The notes beneath the pieces were generated by a model. The model was not told the DNA's origin, ran no database searches, and worked only from the letters and a program-made list of their open reading frames with translations. Shown one piece after another: positions 1 through 12,300 of a DNA stretch of 64,000 bases; within the stretch, counting starts at the first letter, position 1, and each line of letters begins with the position of its first letter. The stretch comes from Pyrus communis (taxonomy: Eukaryota > Streptophyta > Magnoliopsida > Rosales > Rosaceae): assembly GCF_963583255.1 (NCBI RefSeq), contig NC_084819.1, forward strand, positions 16,957,616 to 17,021,615. The letters run 5' to 3'. Made by a program: the position numbers and the translations under genes.

Positions 1-67
1 ACCTGCAACCTCCAGTCTCCAACTTCAGAAGATCGAGTGAAAGTTTCAGAGCGATAGAAATTACAAG

Positions 68-2329
68 ATGGCGGGAAGTGGAAGGGGGTCGAGATTCTCA
101 CTCCTGCTGCTCCCTCTGTTGATTTCTTTCTCCGTGCTGCCCTGCATATCTGCCGCTTACAAGCCAGGCGACATCGTCCCCATGAGCAAGATGGGCCTTT
201 ATCACTCTGTCCGTACTCTCTCTCTAAAATATTTGTTCAATTTCGGCTCAATTTTAATGGGCTTTGTTCAAATTTTAATGGGTTTTGTTCAAATTTAATG
301 GGTTCTGTTTAATTTTTAATGGGTTTTGTGCAATTTCGCGGTTTCAGATGAAAACCGAATGGCATGATATGATCGGTCGACACTGCCCAATTTTTGCCGT
401 GAATCGTGAGGTAAATATAGGGTTTATTTTTTGGTGATTTTACATGGTTAGTGAATTTTTGTGGTGTATAAATTTGTAGGTGTTAGTTCCTCTAGTGAAG
501 CCGATGGACTATACAGGAGCTGATGCTTATAAAATGTGAGTATAATTAAGGCTTTAAAGTTTCGTCTTTTGATTCAAATTTTGTTTCTTTTCTGTGCATT
601 ATCAGTTTTAGATTGTAAACAATGGGAATCAGCTAAACTATCTGTACAAGCAAGGGCGAAATGTTTCGCAATCGAGATATTTTTTGTAATTTGAGAATTT
701 CAAGTTTAGAGTTTGGTAGCTGAATTTACTTTGTTTGTACTTTACAATTGAATGTGCAAAACCTCGGATTATAATGTTACTATTACTAATAAATTAACAG
801 TTGTTCGTCGAATTTCCTTTTGACACCCAATTCACGTTTAGCAGTGAATTAGTATTGTTACGAACATTTCTGGTCAAATTCATATTTACAGAGAGTTTTT
901 TGTGCAGATCATTTCAAGTTGGGAGAGAAAAGTTTTTAGTACCATGGCTTTTTGTGATAAATCGTAAAAGTTCCGAGGTCCCAATGATTGATGTCCATTT
1001 GGTAAGTCGTGATTTATGAGCGTTTCAACATATGTACGATGCCACATCTTTTGAGAAATTGGAAAATAGTGGCATACTGGGATAGCTTCGTTTAGATGCA
1101 AACCCTTGATTCTGTAACCTTATATCTGTTAGAAAAACTAGTTATATGGAAGGGATAGAAGTTATTTTCTGTATTTTCTATTGAACTAATCTGTTATTGT
1201 GGTCAAATTATATGCAATACAGAGGTATTCAGGAAGTGATTTGCATGGTGTCACTGCTAAAGTTGTGGATATGCCTCACCACTGTACGTAATGCCATTTT
1301 GCTCATTCCGTAATCTAGTTCAATAATTTTCTTTATCATAGTGAACCTAGCTGGCTCTTTGGAAGGGATTGTCTTGTAGCATAGGCACTTTTTGCATTTA
1401 TCATGTTTTTGGTTAGTTTAGTTTCTTCACCACTTAGGTCAGTCCAAACGAAAGCAGGGAATAGGACTTCTCTGATTGTCATTGATATAGTTTTGAGTCT
1501 TAATATCATTTTCGGACAGAAAAAAAGGCACCTATAGTTCGAGTTTATTTTGCTGTTGTTCGAGGAGTTCTCATAACCATTGTGGATTGTTCTGTCCTGA
1601 GCAGACGTAGAAATCCATCCAGATATTCATAAACAATTTTGGGATGCTCAGCACTGGCCAAAGCATGTGTTGGTCAGATATACATGGTCAGCATCACTTT
1701 CACTTATATTTTAGTTATGGATTTGTGTAAATCTCGGGGTTTCGGAATTTTCACTTTGTGAGATGTGACATAATCTTGTTGTTACAGGGAGGAGCAATCA
1801 GAGATAGACGTGACATCTGGATTTTATGTACTGTTTGGATCGGGTAAAAATCAGTGCTTCATTATGCTCATTGTGTATTCATTATCCTATTCCTACCTGC
1901 TAGCCTATCTTCAATCCAACTGTTTATAGCACATGCATTTCTTTGATGCTTTAAGACATCCAAATCTAATACGATCCATGCATAAATTAATGCGAGACCA
2001 CCTCAATGTAGAGCTTTTCTGACACTATTGCTACTAAATATTTTCATGCATTCCACAGGTCTTATGCTTTCTTTTATTCTGTCAATATACATTTTGCAAT
2101 CATCACGGGACAAGTTAGCAAGGTAATTTTCAGAAACATTGGGCTACTTTGTTGCCTAGAAACTAGACTTTATGAACAAGCTAAGTTTCGATCACTGTTG
2201 CGTGGTCATTCATGCTTTGCTCTACCTAGTTGTCTGGTAATGTGGAATTTTGCTATTCTATCCAGGTTTGTGAGGGAGAGAGTCGCAGAAAGCAACATGC
2301 CTGCTGGAGGTGTGGCAAAGGTTGAATGA
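68..2329 (+). CDS. Expp1-like conserved plant secretory/membrane protein
   Basis: Nine exons join in frame to about 226 aa: 68-208, 348-410, 480-535, 908-1001, 1223-1283, 1605-1686, 1788-1843, 2059-2122, 2266-2329. All introns are GT-AG. The N-terminus is a clear signal peptide (basic start, leucine run, cleavage near residue 28-30). The middle reads as a conserved luminal domain with motifs MKTEWHDMIGRHC, FQVGREKFLVPW and QFWDAQHWPKHVLVRYTW. The C-terminus has one membrane segment (LMLSFILSIYILQ) and a short basic/polar tail. The pattern matches, from memory, the plant protein annotated as Expp1 in Arabidopsis (AT3G44150-like); its biochemical role is unknown to me. The ATG at 68 starts the signal peptide and sits 67 bases into the window, so the promoter is mostly outside. 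A 3' UTR with an AATAAA-like signal near 2656 follows. Confidence 0.85.
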
Positions 2330-2800
2330 TAGAACACCATTGAAAGCGTCGATATATTGTCTGCATGTGCAACTCAGTCCGAAAGAGAGTGAAATTGGTT
2401 GGGGTAGGTACAATGCAGTGAACGCGTATGTTGTTATCTGAATTCACTCAAGAAGGTCGATCTCCAATCTCTCTAGAAGAAGAAAGCTGAATGAAACTAA
2501 AACGCCACAGCGCCTGGTCCGAGGTTTAACTAATCAGATTGATATGTAGGTCATAAACGTTTCTTTGTAAACTCTCACTGATGTACCTCGAGAATATGTA
2601 TAATTTCTTTTTAATCTAACAAATCAACTTGCATATTGAAGCAGCAATGCGTACCGAATAAATTGGCCTCACTAGATAAAGAAAATCTTGGATTTATGTT
2701 TTTTACAACGCAATATTCTAAACTACTCTAATTTATCGGGCGGGAATTCAAACTCAAATTCTCGTCAACTGGCCTAATTTTACACTTGCGAGAATCTTGG

Positions 2801-3232
2801 TTACACACGTGAAGGATTATTTATCGTGGGTTGGTGAACGAAATTAACAGGGTGGTAAGGGTTTGTCACGAAGACTTCATACAAATGTGTATACAGAAAA
2901 TATTCCTTGGCGTGCTTCAATAACTGATCAAACATGTCAGTAGAACAGCATGGAAGCATGAGAGGTTCTTCACCTTCGCAATCAAATTCCTGTCCCGATT
3001 CCCGTAATAATTTGACGATGAACGCTTCGAATATTGGATACGAGAAATATTTCTCCGGAACTTCATATCTGTTCTTCTCTTCGCCTACATATACAATTAC
3101 TGTGTCGATATTTGGATCATGAACGGGAACAAATCGTTCGTGCGAGTTGTTCTTGAACAGCATCCTTAAACCTAACAACTTTCGGAAGAGAGTGGCGATT
3201 TTCTTAACAGGGTAGAACATTAGTGAAGACAT
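2801..3232 (-). CDS. SAUR-like auxin-responsive protein
   Basis: A single uninterrupted 143-aa frame without introns, as is usual for SAUR genes. Residues about 45-110 form the SAUR domain, with the typical order YVGEE, RYEVPEKYFSYPIF, LLRESGQEF, PLMLPCCSTDMFDQLL. The N-terminal 40 residues are basic and variable and the C-terminal 30 are unconserved, both normal for the family. SAURs are small auxin-induced proteins that promote cell expansion, in known cases by inhibiting PP2C.D phosphatases; that role is family knowledge. The gene is convergent with the upstream Expp1-like gene. A TATA-box lies about 42-48 bases upstream of the ATG, and the leader just before the ATG is CAA-rich. The exact subclade cannot be assigned by eye. 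Confidence 0.9.
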   Translation of the reverse strand: MSSLMFYPVKKIATLFRKLLGLRMLFKNNSHERFVPVHDPNIDTVIVYVGEEKNRYEVPEKYFSYPIFEAFIVKLLRESGQEFDCEGEEPLMLPCCSTDMFDQLLKHAKEYFLYTHLYEVFVTNPYHPVNFVHQPTINNPSRV

Positions 3233-3273
3233 GATTGTTGTTGTTGGAAAGAAATAGTCTGAGAGAGTGAGAG

Positions 3274-3280
3274 TTATATA
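3274..3280 (-). promoter_or_regulatory. TATA box of the SAUR gene
   Basis: On the minus strand the sequence reads TATATAA, 42-48 bases upstream of the SAUR start codon, followed by a CT-rich leader. Placement and sequence suit a core promoter with a short 5' UTR. Confidence 0.55.
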
Positions 3281-3575
3281 GTATTTGTACGTGCTGGAGA
3301 ACTACTACTCCTACTGGGATATGGATTTCCAGATACAAATATGAAATATACAATCATTAATTTGATCAAAAGGCGGCTGAAGTAGATGCGATCATGAGCG
3401 CTGATTTAATCATGATGTGGAGATTAAGTAATTCCGATCAAACTCAGATTATAGTAGTTTTAGTTGGACCTTAATTTTCCGCACAATGAAGATTGGTTGG
3501 TAATTTTCCACACATAGTAGTTTTAGTCCGACTGTCCTGTTCCCTTCCCTTCCATGAAAAATAGAACTATTTTTT

Positions 3576-4149
3576 AAGGCTAAATTTTTGTACGGTCCCC
3601 GTGGTGATACCACACTTTTAATGTGATCCTCGTAATGAAAAAGTTGTTAAGTAAACCATCATAGTGAGTTCTATTGTCAATTGGTGTCCAAACCAACGTT
3701 ATGTTAGTTTCTATTAAATAAGCACATGTGAGTCTCACATAGAGAGATTAAAGTCGTCCAATCAAACCAAATTCAGAAACCCAAGGCATTTGTCGTTGAT
3801 TTGGTGATGGATCACGTGGAAATATGGAGGACCTTTTTCTTCTCTCCTCCATCAGCTGGCGATGGATTCTGCGAAAACAAACTCATCCCTTGCTTTTGGT
3901 CACTGTTTATGACGTTTTCGTGTTGCTTCTCTTTTTCCTGGGTGGGATAAGTTCCCTGGTTTCTTCTCTTGCGACCACAAATATTCATGCCTTACAAGTG
4001 TATTTAAGGAAAAACTAACAGAAGTTTAAGTTTTGACCTCAATAGCTAACAGGGCTCACCATAAGGGTTTAATTAATAACTTTTTCACTACGAGGGCCAC
4101 AGTAAAAGTGTGGTATCATCATAGAAACCAAAATAAAAAAAAATATAGC
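3576..4149. mobile_element. Non-autonomous inverted-repeat element (MITE-like)
   Basis: The left arm (about 3576-3651) and right arm (about 4078-4149) are inverted copies. Each contains GATACCACACTTTTA and CCTCGTAGTGAAAAAGTT-like sequence, with mismatches. The roughly 425-bp interior has no family-like coding sequence; a 64-codon frame at 3824-4018 looks fortuitous. No clear target duplication was found. Confidence 0.6.
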
Positions 4150-5180
4150 CGTTTTCCATATATAAAGAAAGACCAATTTTTACGTATGGGTTTGATAAGC
4201 AGTTCAAGTTTTAGTTTTCATTTAAACAAAAAACTGTTATTGGCACTCTAAAAATCTCATCTTGCATATTTTATAAATGTATTTTTATTTCTAAATATAT
4301 AAATTTTTGAGTGCAAAATGAGAATTTTAAAATACCATTAACAATTGTCTAAAGCAATTGAAAGTTAAAATATTAAAGCTACTTTCGTAAGTTTTCATAA
4401 TTTAGTTTGAATTTAAAATCAATTTTATCAAACGGTCCCTAAGTTACATAAGAAGAAAAAAATGGTCACTTCTTAATGCAGCAAATATATTTGTTGTATG
4501 TGTAGATATTTCTAGAATTTTTCGAGTCGAAACGATAATGATTTATAAATAGTGTGTAGACAATCCCAATTTCAATGAATTTTCGACCTCCATATATTAG
4601 AGGTTTTGCAGCATTTGTTTAAAATTAATTTAATTAACTTGATCATAATCAATCAAAGTTAATCAAGCTAATTTCTTGGCAAAAACAATCAATTAAATTC
4701 AGGATTTGGCTATAATGCTTAGATATATTTTATACAATCACCATCTCAATCGTCAGACGATGATTGTATTAAATATATATATTCACATGAATTATAGCTA
4801 CCATTAGAAAATAATTATATAAAATACATATAAGTATGGTAGAAAAAAACAAATTAGCCGCCGGAGATGGGTTGTTGGCCAACCTTCATGGCGAATTGCT
4901 GTCAGTGGCATTGGGGGAAGCCAAGGAGACGCACAACCTGGACTTGGGGAAGGATACGACCTAAACGTCGTCGTTTTTGGGTCTGGGTTCTAGACTCCTC
5001 GGCTCAGCATACACGGCGCAATTATGGTTTTAAGTATTCTCTATTTTTTTTTTTTTTTTTTTAATCCTTTCCACACACTTATGTAATTAAATAATCCAAT
5101 TTCAAATCAGAACAATCTATTGCAAACATTGCAATATATATAATTCGAAATTGAAATATGGTTCATGCTTCATGGGATGG

Positions 5181-5402
5181 ATAACATGCATAAAGGTTGG
5201 TAGAACTTTGACAAAGATAAAGTTTTAGATGTTACTTGGATTATGATCGCAAATTAAGATACTGGTTGACTCGATCTTCTCTCCAAAGAGATAACATGCA
5301 TAAAGATTTGTAGAACTTTGACAAAGATAAAGTTTTAGATGTTACTTGGATTATGATCGCAAATTAAGACACGCTTGACTCGATCTTCTCTCCAAAGAGA
5401 TA
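5181..5402. repeat. Two-copy tandem duplication, unit about 110 bp
   Basis: The segment starting ATAACATGCATAAAG at 5181 recurs at 5291 with only a few differences, including GGTTGG versus GATTTG and ATACTGGTTGAC versus ACACGCTTGAC. Both copies end with CTCCAAAGAGATAA. No coding content is apparent. Confidence 0.85.
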
Positions 5403-6585
5403 ATTCGTCTTAATAACGTGTTGAATTGCACACTCCCTTCATAGTCATGTGCCTTAATTAGGTAAGCTTTACTTGCTGCACAAGTGATACAAATCGTAAA
5501 GAATTAGATATCCCAAATCCTATTAGAATCTTACTTTTAGATTTATACAATCACATTCGTAAAGAATATTAACTAAACAAAAAGCTAATTGTTAGCATAT
5601 AATTTGCCATCGGCAAGTACATGATTAAATAGTTAATGGGTGTATTAGTGCTAATTATGTATAGTTGCTCAATTTATATCCACCAATAAGATCGACCAAA
5701 GTTTATAATTATTTGGTGCGCAAAAGAACTTGCACATTAGTGTGAGGCCAATTTTGTCCCTTTCTGTCTCCTCTTAATTTCTCTGAGAGACAAGCAATGA
5801 AAGCATGCATGTATCGTGAAAAAAAAAAAAAAAAAAAGATAAACATCAAAGGATATATAATTATATATACACAGTATATATCGATAGCTACTGCATATCT
5901 TTCTTTCGTGCCCGATATTTTGACATAGACAGATGTTGCCGTGTGACTACAAGGCAGCACTTGGAGTTGTCTCAAATTAGACAAAAGTATTGGTTGATCT
6001 TAATTAACTCTCTATCTCTGGAGATAAAGAAGCCTTAATGGATTCTTTAACTCCATGAAAGCTTTCCTTTTGATTTGTTTAAGTTCGTCTTCTTGAGTTC
6101 ATCATAGATCCATTGGGTGGACCCGCAGTGGCTAGACCTCAGGGGGAACAAAGCAAGAGTAGAAAATGGAAGACATAAAAAATCTGTTTGTATGGCTATG
6201 TCATTGGAGGTTTGGTTGGTCCCCACTACTGAGATTCATGGTACAACGACGAATAGAAAATCACTTTCTCAGTTAAGTGATTTCAACTTCTTCTTGTCTC
6301 CAAGGATTCTTGTGTTGAGAATGAATTTCATACTTATAGGAAAAGAAACTCTATATGAGTTTATAAAAAAGTTGAGTCATTTCACATATTACCAATTGTT
6401 TTTGTAATGGAATCTCAACTTTCTTCATCCTTGCACGTTGATTCTTAATATAAGGAACTAGCTGAGTGAAGAGATTAGAGCATTTGTGGATGTAAATTAT
6501 TTAACAACACATTATTACATTTACTAATGCTTAGTCGGTGATAATTGTGGATGTAAATTATTTTTGAAATTTAATTCTCATTTTG

Positions 6586-6890
6586 TAAGATCTCGAACTT
6601 GTTAAATTGATCTCTTACATGCATATGCATATTCTGCACATAGAAAGATATATTGTTGATGAAAGAGAAACAAACATATAAGTGCATGATACACCGTAAA
6701 ACTAATACAAAAGTGGAAAATGGGGGGGGGGGGGGGGGGGGGTAAAGTCTCACTTGGTAAGATCTCGAACTTGTTAAATGATTTCTTACATGCATATGCA
6801 TATCTTACGCATAGAAAGATATACCGTTGATAAAAGAGAAACAAACATATAATTAAGTGCATGATACGTACACCGTTAAACTAACAAAAA
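6586..6890. repeat. Two-copy tandem duplication (about 172 bp) around a poly-G tract
   Basis: TAAGATCTCGAACTTGTTAA begins at 6586 and again at 6758, and the following roughly 130 bp match closely, including ACATGCATATGCATAT and AAACAAACATATAA. A run of 21 consecutive G (6722-6742) lies at the end of the first unit. No gene is visible. Confidence 0.85.
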
Positions 6891-7574
6891 AAAAAGTGAC
6901 AAAACGGTGGGTAAGAGGGTTAAGCTGGTTAGTTTTTCATCAAAAGCGGTTTTCGTACCATCCGAAACCCTACACTCACATAGTTTCCACCGTAAGAATT
7001 AGGTCATAAACTCGTAGAGTTTTCAAATGCATACTTCTTTAATCGGCAGGATGAAATTATTTGAAATGTAAATTATAATGATGAGATTCACACTGAACTT
7101 GGCATGACCTTTATGAATTTACCTTATCTATATATGAGATAATATAAATTAATGAAAGAAGTTAATTTACATTTTCCTCCACCCTCTCGTAAGACCAGTG
7201 AAACCAACCAATGGTTGGACCAAATAGTGCTATGCATTATTACACAGATTACTCTCTTCCAACGTGTTCTCTGCCTTTTTAAGTACAATGATAATATATA
7301 ACTATTCCATGGTCTTCCTAAATTATTGGCTCAAACAACTTCTTTTATCATGATTATCAAAAATAATTATATAGCACACGCTCATACATATGCAGGAATC
7401 CAAAACACACACAAAAAAGAAAGAGAAAAAAGAAGAAGAAAGAATTTAAATAAAATCATCAAAAGCATAGATCTTAATCAACTTATTTAGGTATCCAAAA
7501 GGTTATTACATGCACAAATATACTTATTTATGAAGCTAGATACATCACAAGTTGGTTAATTATCTGGTAAACTG

Positions 7575-7683
7575 TCAGTCCATATGCTGAAGCTTTGGTT
7601 GGTCCTGCTGGGCATCTTCGTACAACCGAAGGGGTCTCCCTTTGCTGCTGGTCCCAACTGATTGGGAACGTGATGCTGTGATT
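7575..7683 (-). pseudogene. Orphan coding-like terminal exon, gene unknown
   Basis: On the minus strand, an AG acceptor (TATATTAG) is followed by a 35-codon open frame ending in TGA. The peptide has a protein-like composition (ITASRSQSVGTSSKGRPL, then a Gln/Asp-rich tail ending KLQHMD). It looks like the unstructured C-terminal exon of a regulatory protein. I found no matching upstream exons in the next several kilobases, so it may be a relic, a transposed fragment or a distant exon. I do not recognise the family. Confidence 0.3.
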
Positions 7684-8604
7684 CTAATATAGCACGCATG
7701 CCTTTCTTAAGTACGATTTTTAACCTATACCAACCTTTTGTTTTGTAAATTGCTCATAGTTTTGAGTTTAATCATGCCTACGTTCTATTTAATTTTGTTC
7801 TATCTAGTACACCTCTATGGTTCTTAATTATGTCTTTTCTCCATTATGAATGGAACTTTACAGCCGAAAGCTAGCCAATCTCTCCACTTTTGGCCTCAAC
7901 TTGGTAGCTAATTATCATTTTTTTTTTCACCAACTAGTAATTGATTTAATGGTATCTATCTTCATTTGGTTGAAAAATTTCAAACTCGATTTACTTGAAT
8001 GCGAGAAGAATATATGTTTGTGATAAGTTCTATACCTAGTTTGTGGATGTTTCATTGAGCGTGTATTTTCTTGTTGTAAAGTATCTTAAATTTGTAATAT
8101 AGTATTGCTTGTAAAAGAGAAAATTGATCATTTTTTTTTCTTATAGCTCCCACTATTTTGTTGTTCGATAAAATTAGCAGCTAGTAATTCTCTGTGAGAA
8201 TGTGAAGGTAAGAGTCTCACATTGGTGAAAGAAGAAACTTTGCAAAAGCTTATAACAGGTTGGGCTAGTCAGTTTGTTCTATGGTGGAACCTCAACTTTC
8301 TTCATGGTATTACATCTATGTTTGCTCACGTGTGAAGCCTAATAGCCACATATGTCACCCAATTTGTGTTTTTATGTGTCTGACTTGAAAACTCACCGCA
8401 CGTGAGGTGGCGTGTGAAGATGTGAAGGTAAAAGAGTCTCACATCGGTGAAGAAGGAAACCTTGCAAGGACTTAGGGTTATAGACTACTCCCTATACTAC
8501 CAATTATTTTTATAGTGAAACATAAACTTTAACTTTCTTCCCTTCCTATAAATGGAGCATAATAAGAACAAGCGCGCAGGCACCTCTCATGTCAAGGTAG
8601 CAAT

Positions 8605-9185
8605 GGAGCAAATCCTACTTTAGAGAAATTCCACCCCTCTCAAATCTTCTAAGGAATAGGGAATTAAATCCCTCCCTCCCACCCCCCCCCCCCCTTCCAA
8701 AACTTCTTCACCCCATTCCAATCCACTAGGCTATGGGGGAGCCTAGTTGCTCACCTAGGCTAAAATCGACCAGCCTAACTCCTAGGCTATGCTACGCAAG
8801 GTTAACATCATCTACAATTAAAAAATTATAAAAAAAAAATAATTAAAGATACAAAAATATTAAAAAATAACTAAAATTAATTAAAATACAAAAAAATATA
8901 AACAAATAATATTTTTTTCCTAAAATACCTAACCATGTTCTTCCACCTTACACCGCATTTCAATATTTTCAAATACTTTCAACCTATCTTTTATTATCAT
9001 CCGAAATTAAAATAAAACTATCTTTTATTATTCGATAAAAAAATATTTAATAATATTCTAATACGAATTGTCTGGGCTATTCAGTTTAGGAGTGGAGATG
9101 CACTTAAACAGTTAGGCAGTAACAATTTACTTTAGGGGATTGGATTGCCTATTACCCGGGTGGCTTTTTAGGGGTGGAAATGCTC
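8605..9185. mobile_element. Possible TIR element (GAGCAAATCC / GGAAATGCTC ends)
   Basis: The left end reads GAGCAAATCC...TTCCACCCC and the right end GGGGTGGAAATGCTC. They are imperfect inverted matches about 580 bp apart. The interior is A-rich with a poly-C tract at 8682-8694. No target duplication was recognised. Confidence 0.35.
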
Positions 9186-9231
9186 TTATATAGATGCATG
9201 GTTTCTATCAAAAACTTTTGTAATAGATTGA

Positions 9232-9381
9232 GGGGGTGTGCTATCCACACACCTCTTTTTACTTCTCACACATCATTTGTTAATTTATGTCATTTAATCT
9301 TCTTCAATTCATCTGATCTGATGACCTAGAACTAAAAAGGTGTGTGAGAAGTAAAAAAAAATGTGTGAATATCACACCCCG
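9232..9381. mobile_element. 150-bp MITE with 7-bp target duplication
   Basis: The terminal inverted repeats read GGGGGTGTGCTATCCACACA on the left and, reversed, CGGGGTGTGATATTCACACA on the right. The flanks carry the direct repeat AGATTGA (9225-9231 and 9382-9388). The interior is also largely self-complementary (ACTTCTCACAC / GTGTGAGAAGT). The same family recurs in the kinase intron near 48.4 kb. Confidence 0.8.
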
Positions 9382-9388
9382 AGATTGA

Positions 9389-12300
9389 TTATAAAGATTA
9401 TGCTGAGCAATCGATAGGCTCTCGTGTGGTCCTGTCTCCCAATACAAAATGGCATCATATGTATATGTTGACACCATAATTAACCATGGCATGCATGTTT
9501 TGTCGACTAAGTTAATGGACACCCCAAATTTTAACCCTATGTTGCTTAATTATAATGAGGACTGAGCCAGGACTAATTGCTAATCTTATTGAAGCTGTCC
9601 CCTCGAAAAGAGTTAATAAATGTGGAAAGCCTCCTTTTTTAAACCAAACATTTCAGGTAAGTGTGTAGGAAAAGGGAGACATGGCCATGGACATCCATCA
9701 TTTTGTTCAGCAACCACAAATAATTGAAGTTATGAACCAATTAATGACAAGGAAAAAAGCTAAATGTAGGGGGGAAACGGGAAACCCCTCAATTGTTTAT
9801 AGTAAAAAAAATAATGCGTCATCAATTTCGTAAATTGAAAATATGTAATGGGTTCTTCTACAATACATCAATGTGCATTATGTATCGTTGTTTAAATGAT
9901 TAGATGGTGCACAATAGAATTTTTGAAATATAACAGTCCAAAACGAAAACAAAAAGGTGAGACGATATTTGCAGAAAGCTTTCTTTAAGGGCAGTGTTGG
10001 GAACACACATTGCTTTCTAGGGTTCTAGCTAAAAGTTACAACTTGGATTTTAAAATGAATCATATATCATGTATGTTGGTTACTTAACCTAATAAAGAAA
10101 ACAAAAAAGGAGATTAAAGAAAAGGGAAGGGTATGCATGTTCAAGTGGAAAGAAACCAATAGCGACTTGCTGGTCGATTCTGCCTTAATTAACTTTTGGT
10201 TAAAGAGACTAAAAAGGTTTAAAGCATTCCACCCATCATTTTATTAGTTAGTTCACCATGCTGCGCATTAAGCAAACGGAATATACAATAGGTATGAACA
10301 TTAATTTACAAAAAAGTTGAGTGAAAAAACTGAAGGAGAATATAAACGCAAGTACCAAGTATTCTTCTTTCCAATTGTGGTCAGCTTAGTCAAATGAATC
10401 CCCAAATGAAAAAGGGTCCGTACGTAGCACAGCTAAAATGGATTCTAAACTCATGGCTTTCTACAAGAGCCTCGTTGTAAAACACGAGACCCTCTGAGGA
10501 CCCAAAAGACACGTCTCAACACACACACACACAGCGGAAGAAAGTTGAGGTGTACTATAATATTAATTGATAGTATAAATAGTAACTTAATTACTTATAA
10601 ACACATGTAATGTCTTTTCTTTTTCCGATGTAAGATTGATACTCTCAAAACACCCCCTTGCGTGCGGTGAATTCTCAAGCCTAGCACATGGGCAGGTCGT
10701 CTCTGAGATTTCAAGGGTCCTGTGTGAAATTTATAAAAACGCCCCTTTTTAAAATAGTTTTTTTTTATTTTTTAAATAAGAAAATATATTGGTACTAGAA
10801 AATAATAACTTGAATCAAAACAACTTTTAGGACTCACTGATTGTAAGTTTACAAGTGTCTTTAAATAAGTAAAAAGAGTTACAAACATAATCTTCACTAA
10901 ATAATAAAAAACAGTTCAATCTTACGCAACCGAATAAAGAAAAAAAAAAGCTTCAAAAACTCTAATTTTAAAGTTTCACTTGAATACATAGCATTATTAT
11001 ATAATAAAATTGAAAAGAAAATCATTTTTTAAGGTGTTGTTATTAGCACTCCTTATATCTCATTGTGCACTCCAAATTTTCATATTTAGAAAAGAAAAAT
11101 TTACACTTATAAAAGTGCACTATTAGATTTTAAAGTGCTAATAAAAGTTTTTTTTTAATATATAACATTATTACATATAAATATAAGATACCAAAAATTT
11201 TTGGGGGCCCTTCAAATTTGGGGCCCTATTGCACCTTTCGCTCCCCCTCAACACCGCCTCTACGAGTGACATGAAGCACCTGTGGCCTTTGAGCTTCACA
11301 CTCGGGTAACATGCTTTGATACAATGAAGAAAGTTGAGGTTTCACCATAAAACTAATTGGGAATAAAATGAATAGCTCAACTACTTATAAATACATGGGG
11401 TTTTTGGATCTAGGTCCAAAAACTTAGGTAGTTTTTGGGACTAAGTCCAGTTATCCAATTACATATTTTGATATCAATTTTGCCCCTTTAGATAAAAATA
11501 TTTAAATTCTTTAATTTTTTTTATCATTTATTCAGTTTTTAAATTTTGAATCTTTAAATACTCAAACTAAAATATTATCTAGTAACTACCTAATATTTAT
11601 GAAGAAAACAAGACCGATATAATCTAGTAACCACCTACCTATTGTATAGGAAGAAAATGGTTTATACCTACAAAGCAGATATAATCTACCCGCAAAACAA
11701 AAATAAACTACCTATTGTATTGGAAGAAAAATGCTGGGAATCTACATGGCGGAACATAAAAATATAAATATGATATAATATACCTCCATTAAAGGAATGA
11801 ATTTGGAGGGAAGAACACAAAAATATCACCCATGAAAAGAAGAGACAAAAAAGAGGAGGATTGATAGAGGGAATTGTTTGGAAGAAGGAAAAAAGGAGGG
11901 ATGAAACGGACTGGGGGTTGAGGTGATTATACGGCTATAACTAATCCTACAATTAAGGGATTAGTTAAACCACAAATTATCTCATAATTAAGAAATTTTG
12001 TGTATTTACTACGATTCGAAAGTCTAAGGGATAAATATGGTACAAACCACAAATAAACATACATGGAATCTCAATTATTGGACCTATTTCAATGAAGTGG
12101 ACTAATTCTACTAATGGCTCACAAAATTGGATCTATATCAAGTTATCCCTAAATACATTTAGATCTCCTTTTTTTTTTGTTTTTTGTTTTTTTGGTATTT
12201 AAGATTGATACTCTCAACAAAAGGGAGTGATTTAATTTGATATTCCGTCCAATTAGTAAAATCAGTTTTAGCTAATCTATTAAAACAGTGCGCATCGGAG

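Larger units (their letters stand above)
4150..8604. other. Intergenic, AT-rich, mostly featureless
   Basis: About 4.5 kb with no convincing full gene. It holds a small inverted-repeat piece near 4233-4347 (GGCACTCTAAAA... / ...GAGTGCAAAATGAG), homopolymer runs (poly-T 5043-5062, poly-A 5819-5837), two local tandem duplications and one orphan coding-like exon listed separately. A 42-codon ORF at 4836-4964 (+) begins MVEKNKLAAGDG. It has no recognised relatives and may be a captured fragment or chance. Confidence 0.6.

Noticed and set aside
6117..6407. 96-codon frame starting MDPQWLDLRGNK
   Set aside because: No domain, no intron or family signal, and composition typical of chance frames in AT-rich DNA.
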